Origin: Parvularcula sp. BBD 1991-13
GTDB taxonomy: Bacteria; Pseudomonadota; Alphaproteobacteria; Caulobacterales; Parvularculaceae
Assembly: GCA_001657385.1 (NCBI GenBank)
Contig: LYSZ01000011.1
Span: forward strand, 45,776-109,775
DNA: 64,000 bases
Direction of reading: 5' to 3'
Shown here: piece after piece, positions 25,264 to 35,059 of the stretch
Layout: every line of letters begins with the position of its first letter
Numbering within the stretch: the stretch's first letter is position 1
The notes under the pieces: model-generated
Told to the model about the DNA's origin: nothing
Database searches by the model: none
The model's input: the letters and a program-made list of their open reading frames with translations, nothing else
Translations under genes and position numbers: made by a program

Positions 25264-27570
25264 ATGGATTCGATGGCGGAAATCAAGCAGACGTTCTTTC
25301 AGGAATGCGAAGACCTGCTCAGCGAGATGGAGGCGGGCCTTCTTGACATGGACGCTGGCGAAACCGACAGCGAAACCGTCAACGCCGTCTTCCGCGCTGT
25401 GCATTCGATCAAGGGCGGCGCCGGCGCTTTCGGTCTCGATGATCTCGTCGCCTTCGCCCACAGTTTCGAGACGACGCTGGATGCGGTGCGTTCGGATAAT
25501 CTTGAAGCCGGCCCCGATGTGATGAAGGTGCTTCTGCGCTCCGCGGACGTCCTTGCGGACCTTGTGCGCGCGGCCCGCGACGAGGAAGAGCACGATGCGG
25601 CGCGGTGTGAAGCGTTGATCGGCGAGCTTTCCGCGCTGATCGGCGTCGAACCCGCCGCCGCTGATGACGCTGACGGCGAGGCCGGCGGCGGCGATATCGA
25701 TTTTACGCCGCTGCCGATCGACATTGACCTCGATCTTGGCGACGGGGACGACGGGGGTGACTGGGACGACGAAGACGGCGACCAGGTTTTCGTCATCACC
25801 TTCCGCCCGCTGCCTTCCCTTTACTCGACGGGCAATGAAGCCGCGCTCCTGCTGCGCAATCTCGCGGCCATGGGCGAGGCTGAGATCGAGTGCGATGCGT
25901 CGGACCTTCCCGAACTAGACGAGCTTGATCCGGAAGGGGCTTTCCTCGCCTGGACCATCACGCTGCGGAGTGATTGCGACGAGGCCGACATTCGGGAAGT
26001 CTTTGATTTCGTCGAAAGCGAATGCGACCTGGAGATCGAGGTTCGGTCCGCCGCCGAAAGCGAGGACGCTGACGATCATAACGGCGACGATGACCCTGAC
26101 GGCGACGAGGACGGCGACGCCGATAAGGCCGAGGCGGCCGAGACCGGCGCGCCGGGGGAGGAAGAGCCTTTGGAAGAGCCGTTGGAGGCGTCGTCCCAGG
26201 ACATGTCGGACGGAACGCCGGCAGCGGTCCCTGCTGACATTCAGGCTCCGGAGAGTCCGGCCGGCGGCGCGGCCATGGAACAGGCCGCAAATGATAGTGC
26301 GCTCAAGGAAGATCCGAAAGCCGCGGCGCGCGGCCGCGGCGGCGCCGGGCGGGACGCGGCGGCGGACGCCACCATTCGCGTCAATCTCGGCCGGGTCGAC
26401 CGGCTCGTCAATCTCGTCGGGGAGCTTGTGATCAACCAGGCGATGCTGACGCAGGGCGTTTACGAGGCCGGCCTTGAGCGCGGCGACGCCATCGAGTCCG
26501 GCTTGGAGGAATTGAAACAGCTGACGCGGGAAATCCAGGAAAGCGTCATGGCGATCCGCGCCCAGCCCGTCAAGGCGCTGTTCCAGCGCATGTCGCGTAT
26601 CGTTCGCGAAGCAGGCGAGGCCACCAACAAATCCGTGCGCCTTGTCATGGAAGGCGAAGCGACCGAAGTCGACAAGACCGTCATCGAACGTCTTGCCGAT
26701 CCGCTGACGCACATGATTCGCAACGCGGTCGATCACGGCCTTGAGTCCCAGGAAGCCCGGGTTGAAGCCGGCAAAACGCCGCAGGGAACGGTCTCGCTTA
26801 CCGCGGCCCACCGGTCCGGGCGCGTCGTGATCGAGGTTTCCGACGACGGCGCCGGCATCAACCGGCAGCGCGTCAAGCAGAAAGCCGCGGAAAACGGCCT
26901 GATCTCTCCCGACGATCCGCTGACGGACAGCGAGATCGACAATCTCCTGTTCATGCCCGGGTTTTCCACGGCCGCTGAAGTGTCCCAATTGTCGGGCCGC
27001 GGCGTCGGCATGGACGTGGTCAAACGCGCCATTCAGGCGGTCGGCGGAAAGATTTCCATCTCTTCCCAGCCCGGCAAGGGATCGACGTTCACCATCAGCC
27101 TGCCGCTGACCCTTGCGATCCTTGACGGCATGGTTGTCGAGGTCGCCGATCAGACGCTTGTCATTCCGCTGACCGCGATAACCGAAACCCTGAAGCCGCA
27201 GCCGGACGACCTGCACGATCTGGGTTCGGACGGCCGCGTGATGTCCATTCGCGGGGAATTCATCCCGCTGATCGACATCGGCGTTTCCATGGGCTACCGG
27301 TCCGAGCCCGCCGATCCGCTGAAAGGCGTGGCGCTGTCGGTCGAAACCGAAAGCGGCGGCCGGGCCGCCCTGATCGTCGACATGATCCAGGACCAGCGCC
27401 AGGTCGTGATCAAAAGTCTTGAAGAAAACTACGGCAATGTTTCCAGCGTCGCCGCCGCCACCATTCTCGGCGACGGCAGGATCGCGCTCATTCTCGATAT
27501 CGAAGCCATACTCAGCCGCAATGGCGGCGCCCGCGCATATTATGAAACTAAATTGGCAGCAACGGGGTAA
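25264..27570 (+). CDS. cheA: CheA chemotaxis histidine kinase
   Basis: The protein has the expected order of domains. The HPt (P1) domain has phospho-accepting His47 in AVHSIKGGAGAFGL. A region with VFVITFRPLPSLYSTGNE and a repeat-like WTITLRSDCDEADIREVFDFV probably forms the P2 regulator-binding domain. A long acidic linker of Asp/Glu/Gly residues (about 265-370) follows, then the dimerisation helices (VNLGRVDRLVNLVGELVINQ), the ATPase domain (HMIRNAVDHGLE, DDGAGI, GRGVGMDVV, GKGSTFTISLPLTLAI) and the CheW-like P5 domain. It phosphorylates CheY and CheB under control of the MCP. Five bases separate it from cheW. The linker length and acidity are unusual but not unprecedented. Confidence 0.95.
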   Translation: MDSMAEIKQTFFQECEDLLSEMEAGLLDMDAGETDSETVNAVFRAVHSIKGGAGAFGLDDLVAFAHSFETTLDAVRSDNLEAGPDVMKVLLRSADVLADLVRAARDEEEHDAARCEALIGELSALIGVEPAAADDADGEAGGGDIDFTPLPIDIDLDLGDGDDGGDWDDEDGDQVFVITFRPLPSLYSTGNEAALLLRNLAAMGEAEIECDASDLPELDELDPEGAFLAWTITLRSDCDEADIREVFDFVESECDLEIEVRSAAESEDADDHNGDDDPDGDEDGDADKAEAAETGAPGEEEPLEEPLEASSQDMSDGTPAAVPADIQAPESPAGGAAMEQAANDSALKEDPKAAARGRGGAGRDAAADATIRVNLGRVDRLVNLVGELVINQAMLTQGVYEAGLERGDAIESGLEELKQLTREIQESVMAIRAQPVKALFQRMSRIVREAGEATNKSVRLVMEGEATEVDKTVIERLADPLTHMIRNAVDHGLESQEARVEAGKTPQGTVSLTAAHRSGRVVIEVSDDGAGINRQRVKQKAAENGLISPDDPLTDSEIDNLLFMPGFSTAAEVSQLSGRGVGMDVVKRAIQAVGGKISISSQPGKGSTFTISLPLTLAILDGMVVEVADQTLVIPLTAITETLKPQPDDLHDLGSDGRVMSIRGEFIPLIDIGVSMGYRSEPADPLKGVALSVETESGGRAALIVDMIQDQRQVVIKSLEENYGNVSSVAAATILGDGRIALILDIEAILSRNGGARAYYETKLAATG

Positions 27571-27575
27571 TTCCA

Positions 27576-28049
27576 ATGTCAGAAAATGGCGCCACTGAAC
27601 ACGAAAACGCGATCGAACTTGTCGCATTTCGCATCCGTAAGCAGGAATACTGCGTCAATATAATGTCCGTACGCGAAATTCGCGGATGGACACGTGAAAC
27701 GGTGCTTCCGCTGGCGCCGGATTATGTCCGTGGCGTGATCAATCTGCGCGGATCGGTGGTGCCGATCGTCGACCTTTCCGGACGTCTGGGGCTTGAGCCG
27801 GTCGAGCCCTGTGCGCGGCATGTCATCATCATTACCCAGATCGAAAATCAACTGGTCGGCCTCGTGGTCGACGCGGTCTCCGACATTCTCACCATCACGT
27901 CGGACAGCATTCAGCCGACGCCGGATGTTTCCTCCGATTCCGTCCGCGAGTTCGTCGAAGGCGTGCTGGCCATGGAAGACCGGATGATCAACCTGCTCGA
28001 CCTCAGCAGCATTCTGCCCACCGACGCAGTAGAAGGCATAGCGGCGTAA
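27576..28049 (+). CDS. cheW: CheW coupling protein
   Basis: A 157-residue SH3-like adaptor that links the chemoreceptor to CheA. Typical motifs are ELVAFRIRKQEYCVNIMSVREI, PDYVRGVINLRGSVVPIVDLSGRLG, and GLVVDAVSDILTI; the end forms the usual VEGVLAMEDRMINLLDLSSIL. It lies five bases behind cheA and its stop codon overlaps the ATG of cheR (TAATG), so the three proteins are likely made together. Confidence 0.95.
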   Translation: MSENGATEHENAIELVAFRIRKQEYCVNIMSVREIRGWTRETVLPLAPDYVRGVINLRGSVVPIVDLSGRLGLEPVEPCARHVIIITQIENQLVGLVVDAVSDILTITSDSIQPTPDVSSDSVREFVEGVLAMEDRMINLLDLSSILPTDAVEGIAA

Positions 28050-28948
28050 TGTCCGAACAACGGCGACGGCATAAAAGCAAGCAGGCGATTACGCCCGGGG
28101 AGTTTCTCTTCACGGAGGACGACTTCCACCAGATCGCCGCCTTGATCAAGGAAGTGGCGGGCATTCACCTGGTGGCCGCGAAGGCGCCGCTTGTTTATTC
28201 CCGCCTCGCCAAGCGGCTTCGCGCGATCAAACTGACGACATTCGCCGAATACTGCGCGCTTGTCGCCAGCGAAGAGGGCGTCGAAGAACGCGGACATATG
28301 CTGAACGCGCTGACGACGAATGTCACGCGCTTTTTCCGGGAACCGCATCATTTCGAGATGCTGAAAACCAGGACCCTTCCGCCCCTGCTGGCGCAGGCGA
28401 AACAGGGCGCGCGCATCAGGCTCTGGTCTTCGGCCTGTTCGACCGGCGAGGAGCCTTATTCCATGGCGCTGACGATCCTGTCGGTCTTGCCGGACGCGGC
28501 GTCCTACGACATCAAGATTCTCGCCACCGATATCGACCAGAACGTCATCGCCAAGGCGAAACGCGGCGTATACGCGGCGTCAAACGTGGAGGCGGCGCCG
28601 GTCGATTTGCGAAACAAGTATTTTTCCAAGGCGGATGCGTCGGGGACGGAGCTTGTCGTCGACGATCGCGTGAAATCGCTGATTACCTTTCGTCCGCTCA
28701 GCCTGACGAAGCCATGGCCGGTCAAGGGTCCGTTCGACGCCATCTTCTGCCGCAATGTCGTGATCTATTTCGACCGGGAAACGCAGCAGGCCCTGTGGCG
28801 GAAGTTCGCCGATGTTCTGTCTCCGGACGGCTGGCTTTTCATTGGTCACTCCGAGCGCATCACCGGCGTGGCGCAGGACAGTTTCGCCTCGGAAGGGTTT
28901 ACGGCCTTCCGCAAACTCTCGGCGGCCGATGCGAGAAAGATAGCCTGA
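28049..28948 (+). CDS. cheR: CheR chemoreceptor methyltransferase
   Basis: An S-adenosylmethionine-dependent enzyme that methylates glutamates of the chemoreceptor for adaptation. The N-terminal helical domain is followed by the SAM-binding motif LWSSACSTGEEPYSMAL, the acidic motif ILATDIDQNVI, the catalytic region PFDAIFCRNVVIYFD and the final WLFIGHSERI. At 299 residues it is of normal length. The receptor at 30.1 kb ends in an aromatic pentapeptide of the kind that binds the beta-subdomain of CheR, so adaptation by this pair is expected. Confidence 0.95.
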   Translation: MSEQRRRHKSKQAITPGEFLFTEDDFHQIAALIKEVAGIHLVAAKAPLVYSRLAKRLRAIKLTTFAEYCALVASEEGVEERGHMLNALTTNVTRFFREPHHFEMLKTRTLPPLLAQAKQGARIRLWSSACSTGEEPYSMALTILSVLPDAASYDIKILATDIDQNVIAKAKRGVYAASNVEAAPVDLRNKYFSKADASGTELVVDDRVKSLITFRPLSLTKPWPVKGPFDAIFCRNVVIYFDRETQQALWRKFADVLSPDGWLFIGHSERITGVAQDSFASEGFTAFRKLSAADARKIA

Positions 28949-28995
28949 TATACGTAAGCGATTTGATGTAGCGATATATTTGTCTGGAGATAGAA

Positions 28996-29385
28996 GTGGC
29001 GAATAAGAAAGATTTGCGGGTCATGGTCGTCGACGACATGACGACCAGCCGCGCCCTGATTTACGATTGTTTCGATACGTTAGGCATCACTAATGTCAGC
29101 GCCGCCAAAAACGGCGCCGACGCGCTGAAATCGCTCAAGAAAAATCCCGTGCACCTGGTGATTTCGGATTACAACATGCCGAGCATGGACGGGTTGCAGC
29201 TCCTGAAGGCGCTGCGCAGCAACCCAAAGACGGCGAAGACAGGGTTTATCCTCGTTTCCGGCAGTCCGGACCAGACGCTCATCGACAAGGGGCGCAAGCT
29301 CGGCATGAACAATTACCTTCAAAAACCTTTCAAGCTCGCGGATCTGAGACGGTGCGTCGTTCAGATTTTCGGACGGCTCGACTAG
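28996..29385 (+). CDS. Second CheY-like response regulator
   Basis: A single receiver domain of 129 residues starting at GTG 28996 after TCTGGAGATAG. The acidic pair is in VVDDMTTSR, the phospho-acceptor is Asp58 (LVISDYNMPSMDG) and the conserved Lys is in LQKPFKLADL. The Thr/Ser position is Ser (LVSGSPD). It differs clearly from the first CheY, so the two are not a recent duplication. In alphaproteobacteria one of two CheY proteins often acts at the motor and the other drains phosphate from CheA; which does which here cannot be read from the sequence. Confidence 0.92.
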   Translation: MANKKDLRVMVVDDMTTSRALIYDCFDTLGITNVSAAKNGADALKSLKKNPVHLVISDYNMPSMDGLQLLKALRSNPKTAKTGFILVSGSPDQTLIDKGRKLGMNNYLQKPFKLADLRRCVVQIFGRLD

Positions 29386-29435
29386 GCCGTCCCTGAAAGG
29401 ACGAATTCCGATTTCGCCAAGGGGGAGCGGCGCGC

Positions 29436-29885
29436 GTGTCTGCGATTAGAAAAACTGAGACCCAGCCTGTTGAGGTCCCGTCGGTTGAGGCCCCGTCAGT
29501 TGAGGCCGGGCCCGTTGAGACCAGGCCCGCCGAGGCGTTGCTTGCCGTCGTCCTGAGCGCAATGGGCGCGGAGCTGAAAGCGCTCGCGCTTCGCAATGAG
29601 CGCTTGCAGCTTCTGATCGGCCAGTTGCTGTCCGACGCCGGTCCGGATGCGAACCTTCCGCCATCCGTTTACGAATTGCAGGAAATCGACCGCGCCACGC
29701 AGATCGCCGACAATCTTGCAGCGTTTACGGAAGAACTGGCGCGACAGGCGGGGCCGGACTGGGCCGTCGACATGGATCGCGCGCTAGCATCCGTCACCCT
29801 GCGGGACCTGGCGGTGCGTCTCGCCGACGAGCCGCGAGGCGGCGGCGATGCTGGGGCGGGCGACGGGGATTGCTCCTTTTTCTGA
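29436..29885 (+). CDS. Hypothetical protein of the chemotaxis operon
   Basis: A 149-residue protein of no recognised family, starting at GTG 29436 behind GGGGGAGCGG. The N-terminal 35 residues are a Pro/Val/Glu-rich repeat encoded by 15-bp tandem units. The rest is predicted mostly helical (LLAVVLSAMGAELKALALRNERLQLLIGQLLSDAG, then YELQEIDRATQIADNLAAFTEELARQ), with a coiled-coil-like central stretch, and it ends in an acidic/Gly tail with a terminal SFF. Position between cheY2 and the receptor, in phase with the operon, suggests a chemotaxis accessory such as a CheZ- or phosphatase-like helper, but no catalytic motif is seen and this is only a guess from context. Confidence 0.6.
   Translation: MSAIRKTETQPVEVPSVEAPSVEAGPVETRPAEALLAVVLSAMGAELKALALRNERLQLLIGQLLSDAGPDANLPPSVYELQEIDRATQIADNLAAFTEELARQAGPDWAVDMDRALASVTLRDLAVRLADEPRGGGDAGAGDGDCSFF
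29469..29528 (+). repeat. Four degenerate 15-bp tandem repeats
   Basis: Units starting GTTGAGG at 29469, 29484, 29499 and 29514 share the pattern GTTGAGGYCCCGTCR with increasing divergence. They encode the Val-Glu-x-Pro-Ser-type repeat at the N-terminus of the hypothetical chemotaxis-operon protein. Confidence 0.8.
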
Positions 29886-30114
29886 AAATTATAAGGCTGC
29901 AGTATATTCAGTGCACAATATAAAATTGTAATCATTCCCGGCGGAAGGTCCACTGGCATGGAAAAATAATCAGCTTACCATATAATACATACTGCCATTA
30001 AATATCTATATCCTGAGATATTCCCCATACAGAACGCATACGGAAAACCAATATTAACTATTGTCGTGTACTGAATCTTTTGCAGTCGTCGACGCCCAGA
30101 AGGAGACTTTCGAC

Positions 30115-32682
30115 ATGAATATGAAACGCCAGGTCGCTTTGATTATAGCGCCTCCTATTCTTTTCTTGCTTATTACGCCAATTTACGGTGCGACTGTCGG
30201 TTGGAACGGATTTGTGTTCCCCGTACTGATCACCACTATTATGATATTGGCAAGCGTTTGTTTATCATACTTTTTTGCACGTCCTATTATCAGCAAACTG
30301 TCGGAAGCCTCCAGGGCGATTAACGGTCTGCGTCGCTCCAACCCGTCTCTGTTCGGCGCCGATGAGCGCGGCGGAGACGGGTTGGGCGATCTGCCCCAGC
30401 TTTTGAAGAAGTTCACGCAGGAGCATGAAGAGGTCGAGAGCGCGCGCAGTACGTTGACGGATGTCAACGCCAAGCTCGACGCGATCGACCGCTCCCAGGC
30501 GCGGATCGAGTTCGAGCTTGACGGGACGATCATTACCGCCAACGAGAACTTCCTCGCCACGGTGGGCTACCGGCTTGAAGAAATTCAAGGCCAGCATCAC
30601 TCCATGTTCGTCGACCCGGAAGATCGCAACAGCGCCGAGTACAGCGCCTTCTGGAAAGCGCTCGCACGCGGTGAATATCAGGCTGCGGAGTACAAGCGTT
30701 TCGGCAAGGGCGGCAAGGAAGTCTGGATTCAGGCGAGTTACAACCCGATCCTCGGCCCCGACGGCAAGCCGGTGAAAGTCGTCAAGTTCGCCACGGACAT
30801 CACCGAAGGGCAGAAGATCAGGCAAGAGGCGGTCTACAAAAGCGCGGCCTTCGACGGCACGTCGGTTGCGATGATGATGATCGACCGTGACTTCATGGTC
30901 ACCTATGCGAACGGCGCAACGAGGAAGCTCCTTTCCCAGAACGCCGCCGTTTTCAAGGAATTCTGGCCGAGCTTCGATCCGGACAAGATCATCGGGTCGT
31001 GCATCGACATGTTCCACAAGAACCCGGCGCACCAGCGTCAGCTCCTGTCCGACCCTGCGCGGCTGCCTTACAGCACGGACATCGCCATCGGCGATTTCCG
31101 CTTCGCGCTGAACGTCAGCGGCGTTTTCGGCCCGAAAGGCGAGTATGTCGGCAATGTGCTTGAATGGGCGGACGTTACGCAATCGCGCATCAATGAAGGC
31201 AAGCTCAGGGCCATCGACCGCGCCCAGGCGACGATCGAGTTCACGCTCGAAGGCAAGATCGTCGAGGCGAACGAGAACTTCCTGACCGTGATGGGCTACA
31301 CCCAGGACGAAATCAAAGGCAAGCACCATTCGATCTTCGTCGACTCCGACTACAAGAACAGCCCGGAGTACCGGGAATTCTGGGCGGCGCTCGGCCGCGG
31401 CGAACCGCACACCGGCGAGTTCAAACGCCGCGCGCGGGACGGTTCGGACGTCTGGATCCAGGCGATCTACAACCCCATCCTCGACGGCAACGGCAAGCCG
31501 TTCAAAGTCATCAAATTCGCGACCGACATCACGAACGAAGTGGTGCTGCGTCACAAGACCGAGAAAGAACGCAAGGAGAAAGCCGACGCGCAGGCGCTGG
31601 TCGTGACCTCCCTCGCCGACGGATTGCGCAAGCTGTCGAAAGGCGACCTGACGGAGACGATCGACGTGACGTTCTCCGAGGAGTACGAACAGCTGCGTCA
31701 CGATTTCAATGACGCGGTGGCCAACCTGAAGGGCACCCTGTCGACGATTATCGCCACGGTCGGCGGCATTCGTCACGGTTCGTCGGAAATCAGCAACGCC
31801 GCGGACGATCTTTCCAAACGCACGGAAAACCAGGCGGCGACGCTGGAGCAGACCGCCGCGGCCCTCGACGAAATCACCTCGACCGTCAAACAGACGGCCG
31901 AAGGCGCGACGGAAGCCAACTCGGTCGCCTCCGATGCGCGCAAGGAAGCCCAGCAGAGCGGCGAAATCGTCAAGGAAACCGTCGAGGCCATGGGCGAAAT
32001 CGAAAAGTCGTCCGGCCAGATCTCCCAGATCATCGGCGTCATCGACGACATCGCCTTCCAGACCAACCTCCTCGCCCTCAACGCCGGCGTCGAGGCGGCG
32101 CGGGCGGGCGACGCAGGCCGAGGCTTCGCGGTCGTCGCGCAGGAAGTTCGCGCCCTGGCGCAACGCTCCTCCGATGCGGCCAAGGAGATCAAGGGTCTCA
32201 TCACCGCAAGCTCGCAGCATGTGGAGACCGGCGTCGACCGCGTCGGCCGCGCCGGCAAGGCGCTGGAGGAGATCATCACGCGCGTTGAAAGCGTGAGCAG
32301 CCTCGTCTCCGACATCGCGGCCTCCGCGAAAGAGCAGTCGACCAGCCTTTCGGAGGTCAACACCGCCGTCAACAAGATGGACCAGGTCACGCAGCAGAAC
32401 GCGTCGATGGTGGAAGAAACCACCGCGGCCAGCCATTCGCTGGCGAAAGACGCCGACGAGCTGATGAACCAGGTGTCGCACTTCAACATCGGCGGCCAGT
32501 CGGGCGCCGGGGGCAAAGGGGCGGCGAGGTCCGGCCAGCGCGCCGGCGGCGCGGTGAAAAAACCGTCCGTCGCCGAACAGCAGGACCGGGTTGCGTCCTT
32601 CGCGGCGAGTTCGGCGATGAACGGATCGGCGGCCCTGCAAATGGAGCCCGAAGCGGGCGCAGAAGACTGGACTGACTTCTAA
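30115..32682 (+). CDS. Methyl-accepting chemotaxis protein with PAS domains and C-terminal tether
   Basis: The start at 30115 (MNMKRQV) follows AAGGAGAC. Two hydrophobic segments (about residues 7-24 and 32-54) with almost no periplasmic loop anchor a protein whose sensing is cytoplasmic. Three PAS-like domains follow; the first and third are near copies ([19 protein letters not shown] and [19 protein letters not shown]), the middle one is divergent. Then come a HAMP-like linker and the signalling hairpin ([32 protein letters not shown]). The last five residues are DWTDF, matching the aromatic-x-x-aromatic pentapeptide that tethers CheR and CheB. It probably senses redox state, oxygen or an internal ligand. 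A separate promoter is likely in the AT-rich 230 bp before it. Confidence 0.93.
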   Translation: MNMKRQVALIIAPPILFLLITPIYGATVGWNGFVFPVLITTIMILASVCLSYFFARPIISKLSEASRAINGLRRSNPSLFGADERGGDGLGDLPQLLKKFTQEHEEVESARSTLTDVNAKLDAIDRSQARIEFELDGTIITANENFLATVGYRLEEIQGQHHSMFVDPEDRNSAEYSAFWKALARGEYQAAEYKRFGKGGKEVWIQASYNPILGPDGKPVKVVKFATDITEGQKIRQEAVYKSAAFDGTSVAMMMIDRDFMVTYANGATRKLLSQNAAVFKEFWPSFDPDKIIGSCIDMFHKNPAHQRQLLSDPARLPYSTDIAIGDFRFALNVSGVFGPKGEYVGNVLEWADVTQSRINEGKLRAIDRAQATIEFTLEGKIVEANENFLTVMGYTQDEIKGKHHSIFVDSDYKNSPEYREFWAALGRGEPHTGEFKRRARDGSDVWIQAIYNPILDGNGKPFKVIKFATDITNEVVLRHKTEKERKEKADAQALVVTSLADGLRKLSKGDLTETIDVTFSEEYEQLRHDFNDAVANLKGTLSTIIATVGGIRHGSSEISNAADDLSKRTENQAATLEQTAAALDEITSTVKQTAEGATEANSVASDARKEAQQSGEIVKETVEAMGEIEKSSGQISQIIGVIDDIAFQTNLLALNAGVEAARAGDAGRGFAVVAQEVRALAQRSSDAAKEIKGLITASSQHVETGVDRVGRAGKALEEIITRVESVSSLVSDIAASAKEQSTSLSEVNTAVNKMDQVTQQNASMVEETTAASHSLAKDADELMNQVSHFNIGGQSGAGGKGAARSGQRAGGAVKKPSVAEQQDRVASFAASSAMNGSAALQMEPEAGAEDWTDF

Positions 32683-32698
32683 GCTCCTCGCAAGAACG

Positions 32699-32734
32699 GC
32701 CCCCGCGCGCTTCATGAAACCGGCGCGCGGGGGC
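32699..32734 (+). terminator. Strong GC hairpin between mcp and cheB
   Basis: GCCCCCGCGCGC (32699-32710) pairs perfectly with GCGCGCGGGGGC (32723-32734) around a 12-base loop. There is no T-tract, so it may act as a partial terminator or an RNA-stabilising element that keeps receptor transcript levels above those of cheB and cheD. Confidence 0.6.
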
Positions 32735-32766
32735 TTCGCCACCAGCCAGAAGAGAAGGGTCAGAAG

Positions 32767-33807
32767 ATGCCGGTTCGTGTACTGATTGTCGACGATTCTC
32801 CGATTATGCGCGGCCTGATGACGCGCGCGCTCGAAAAAGACGCCGACATTGAAGTCGTGGGAACCGCAAGCGACCCTTACGACGCGCGGCAGGCGATCAA
32901 GAAACTCAATCCCGACGTCCTGACGCTCGACGTCGAAATGCCCAAGATGAACGGGCTTGAATTCCTCGAAAAACTGATGCGCCTGCGCCCGATGCCCGTG
33001 GTGATGGTCTCGACGCTGACCCACAAGGGGGCGGAGGCGGCGGTCAAGGCGCTGGAGCTTGGCGCGGTCGACTGCCTCGGCAAGCCGGAAAACGGCAACG
33101 CCAAGGAAGTTTTCGAAACGCTGACGCAGCTTGTGAAAAACGCCGCCAAGGCGAAAGTGGGGCACGCGGGGCAGGGTGCGGTGAGGCCGACGCCGCCGGC
33201 GGGGTTCCAGCCCAATGGAAGAATTGTGGCGATCGGATCCTCGACCGGCGGCGTCGAAGCCCTGACGGAAGTGCTTTCCGGCTTTCCCGAAAACTGTCCG
33301 CCCACGGTCATCGTGCAACATATGCCGGCGCTTTTCACCGGCAGTTTCGCCCGGCGGCTCGACGGCATCTGCGCGCCGAAGGTGGCCGAAGCCGAGGACG
33401 GCGCGCCGCTTGAGACCGGGCGCGTTTACATCGCGCCGGGGGGCGCGCGCCATCTTTCCCTGAAAGGCGGCAAGCAGCTCGCCTGCCAGCTTCGCGCCGG
33501 CGATACGGTAAGCGGCCACAGGCCATCGGTAGACGTATTGTTCAGGAGCGTCGCCTCGATTGTCGGGCGGCGCGCGGTCGGCGCGATCCTGACCGGCATG
33601 GGCCGGGACGGCGCCTCGGGGCTGTTGAAGATCCGCCAGGCCGGCGGCGCGACGATCGGCCAGGACGAGGCGTCCTGCGTGATCTACGGCATGCCGAAGG
33701 TCGCTTTTGAAATCAGCGCGGTGGAAAAACAGTGCTCGCTCTCGCGCATCGCGCCCGCCATCCTGGGCGTGTGCGGGCGCAAGTCATCGAACGAGGCGGC
33801 GGCATGA
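32767..33807 (+). CDS. cheB: CheB receptor methylesterase/deamidase
   Basis: An N-terminal receiver domain (phospho-acceptor Asp55 in [12 protein letters not shown], Lys in CLGKPENG) is joined by a short linker to the methylesterase domain. The catalytic triad regions are visible: Ser in [15 protein letters not shown], His in VIVQHMP and Asp in [14 protein letters not shown]. It removes methyl groups from the receptor and so opposes CheR. The start at 32767 follows AGAGAAGGGTCAGAAG. Its stop overlaps the ATG of cheD. Normal length of 346 residues. Confidence 0.95.
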   Translation: MPVRVLIVDDSPIMRGLMTRALEKDADIEVVGTASDPYDARQAIKKLNPDVLTLDVEMPKMNGLEFLEKLMRLRPMPVVMVSTLTHKGAEAAVKALELGAVDCLGKPENGNAKEVFETLTQLVKNAAKAKVGHAGQGAVRPTPPAGFQPNGRIVAIGSSTGGVEALTEVLSGFPENCPPTVIVQHMPALFTGSFARRLDGICAPKVAEAEDGAPLETGRVYIAPGGARHLSLKGGKQLACQLRAGDTVSGHRPSVDVLFRSVASIVGRRAVGAILTGMGRDGASGLLKIRQAGGATIGQDEASCVIYGMPKVAFEISAVEKQCSLSRIAPAILGVCGRKSSNEAAA

Positions 33808-34376
33808 GCGCGGGTTTGCACAAGCGCCAGACAGACGACGCCAGTCCGTCCGGCCGCGACGAGCGGCGGTTTCATGTCTATCAGGGCAAGTACAAGGTTT
33901 CCAACACGCCCAACGCGGTGTTGTGCACCATTCTCGGCTCCTGCGTTTCCGTCTGCCTGCATGATCCGGTGGCCCATATCGGGGGCATGAACCATTTCCT
34001 CGTGCCGGGGGGCGACGCGACCACCCAGAGCCTCAGTCACGGCGCCTATTCGATGGAGCTTTTGATCAACGGGATGTTGAAACGCGGGGCGGAACGCTCC
34101 CGTCTCGTGGCCAAGCTGTTCGGCGGCGCCGCCGTCATGTCCGGCCTGTCGGATATCGGCCGGCAGAATTCGGAATTCGCCTGCGATTTTCTGCACCGGG
34201 AAAAAATTCCCTGTCTGGCGAAAAGCCTTGGCGGCGTTTCCGCGCGGCGGCTGAAATTCTGGCCCTATGACGGAAAGGCCCGGGTGTTGCTCATCCCGAT
34301 CAGCGAAGCGCCGGTCGTCGAGGAGCCCGTCGCGCCGCCGCCGGCGCCCGAGGGCAACGACGTCGAGCTGTTCTAG
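33804..34376 (+). CDS. cheD: CheD chemoreceptor glutamine deamidase
   Basis: CheD deamidates receptor glutamines to create methylation sites. The catalytic Cys lies in [15 protein letters not shown] and the His in [20 protein letters not shown] and the later [10 protein letters not shown] are also typical. The ATG at 33804 overlaps the cheB stop, so the 24-residue upstream extension of the open frame was dropped, giving 190 residues. The N-terminal 20 residues are charged and variable. It is the last gene of the operon and its stop codon overlaps the stop of the convergent MerR gene. Confidence 0.93.
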   Translation: MSAGLHKRQTDDASPSGRDERRFHVYQGKYKVSNTPNAVLCTILGSCVSVCLHDPVAHIGGMNHFLVPGGDATTQSLSHGAYSMELLINGMLKRGAERSRLVAKLFGGAAVMSGLSDIGRQNSEFACDFLHREKIPCLAKSLGGVSARRLKFWPYDGKARVLLIPISEAPVVEEPVAPPPAPEGNDVELF

Positions 34377-34870
34377 CGCATTGCCTTCCCGGTTCGGTCG
34401 CTTCGGGGCTTTCCGTCCCCGGGCCTGCGCCCGCGCCGCGGCTCCTGCTTGAGCCGCGCGTCCAGCGGCGGGAGCAGCCCGCGCCCAGCGGCGGCGAGGA
34501 TGCGGCGAAAGGTCGGGCACTGCAAATGACTCGGCGCCCCGCAGGCCGCGGTGTGGCGCAGGCCGTCGCGGATCGCTTTCAGGCGCCTGATCTGTTCGTC
34601 GAGATCGTCGGCCTTTTCGATCAGTTTTTCCCGGTCGATGTCCATGCCGTCGCCGGCGGCGAACATGCCGGCGATCTCCTCAAGGGAAAACCCGCCCGCG
34701 CGGCCGAGCGCGATCAGGGCGAGCCGCTCAAGCACGCTCGGATGGAACGTCCGGCGAAGCCCCTTGCGGCCGGCGGAGACAATCAGTCCGCGCGCTTCGT
34801 AATATCGCAGGGTCGATGCGGGCTGGCCGCTGCGCCGGGCGACCTCGGCGATATCGATCGTCGTCTGCAT
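34373..34870 (-). CDS. MerR family transcriptional regulator (SoxR-like, two cysteines)
   Basis: The N-terminus is a MerR winged helix (DIAEVARRSGQPASTLRYYEARGLIVSAGR), followed by the dimerisation helix with DEQIRRLKAIRDGLRHTA. The effector region reads CGAPSHLQCPTF, with Cys110 and Cys118: it resembles the SoxR iron-sulfur loop but has two cysteines where SoxR has four. The start at 34870 (MQTTIDI) is chosen because it matches the family N-terminus; the longer frame to 34963 would run through the operator. It is divergent from a methyltransferase whose promoter has MerR-type architecture. A redox, metal or ligand signal is possible; the C-terminal 30 residues are basic and probably disordered. 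Confidence 0.85.
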   Translation of the reverse strand: MQTTIDIAEVARRSGQPASTLRYYEARGLIVSAGRKGLRRTFHPSVLERLALIALGRAGGFSLEEIAGMFAAGDGMDIDREKLIEKADDLDEQIRRLKAIRDGLRHTAACGAPSHLQCPTFRRILAAAGRGLLPPLDARLKQEPRRGRRPGDGKPRSDRTGKAMR

Positions 34871-34878
34871 GGCGGCGC

Positions 34879-34909
34879 TTGACCTCAAGTTGACTTCAAG
34901 TGGTGTTAT
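34879..34909 (+). promoter_or_regulatory. MerR-type promoter and operator
   Basis: A -35 box TTGACC (34879-34884) and a -10-like TGTTAT (34904-34909) are separated by 19 bp, the overlong spacing typical of MerR-activated promoters. The spacer holds an imperfect dyad (CCTCAAG-TTGA-CTTCAAG) close to the SoxR-type operator CCTCAAG-TTAA-CTTGAGG. It directs transcription toward the methyltransferase and overlaps the regulator's own promoter region. Confidence 0.65.
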
Positions 34910-35059
34910 ATGACCGACATCCCAGGGCGGCAATGCGCCGTCGCCACTTTGAAGGACCATCATGATGACGCCTCAATCGCCGCGCGCATCGTTCCGCTCC
35001 GCCGGACAATGCGCCATCGGGTTCCGCAACGCCGCCCCCGACGCCGGGAGGGCGCGGCC

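Noticed and set aside
25915..27627. A 570-codon antisense frame opposite cheA
   Set aside because: No family resemblance and fully overlapped by a clear cheA; a compositional artefact.
30265..33519. A 1084-codon antisense frame
   Set aside because: It lies opposite the receptor and cheB, resembles no protein family, and reflects high-GC codon bias in the real genes.
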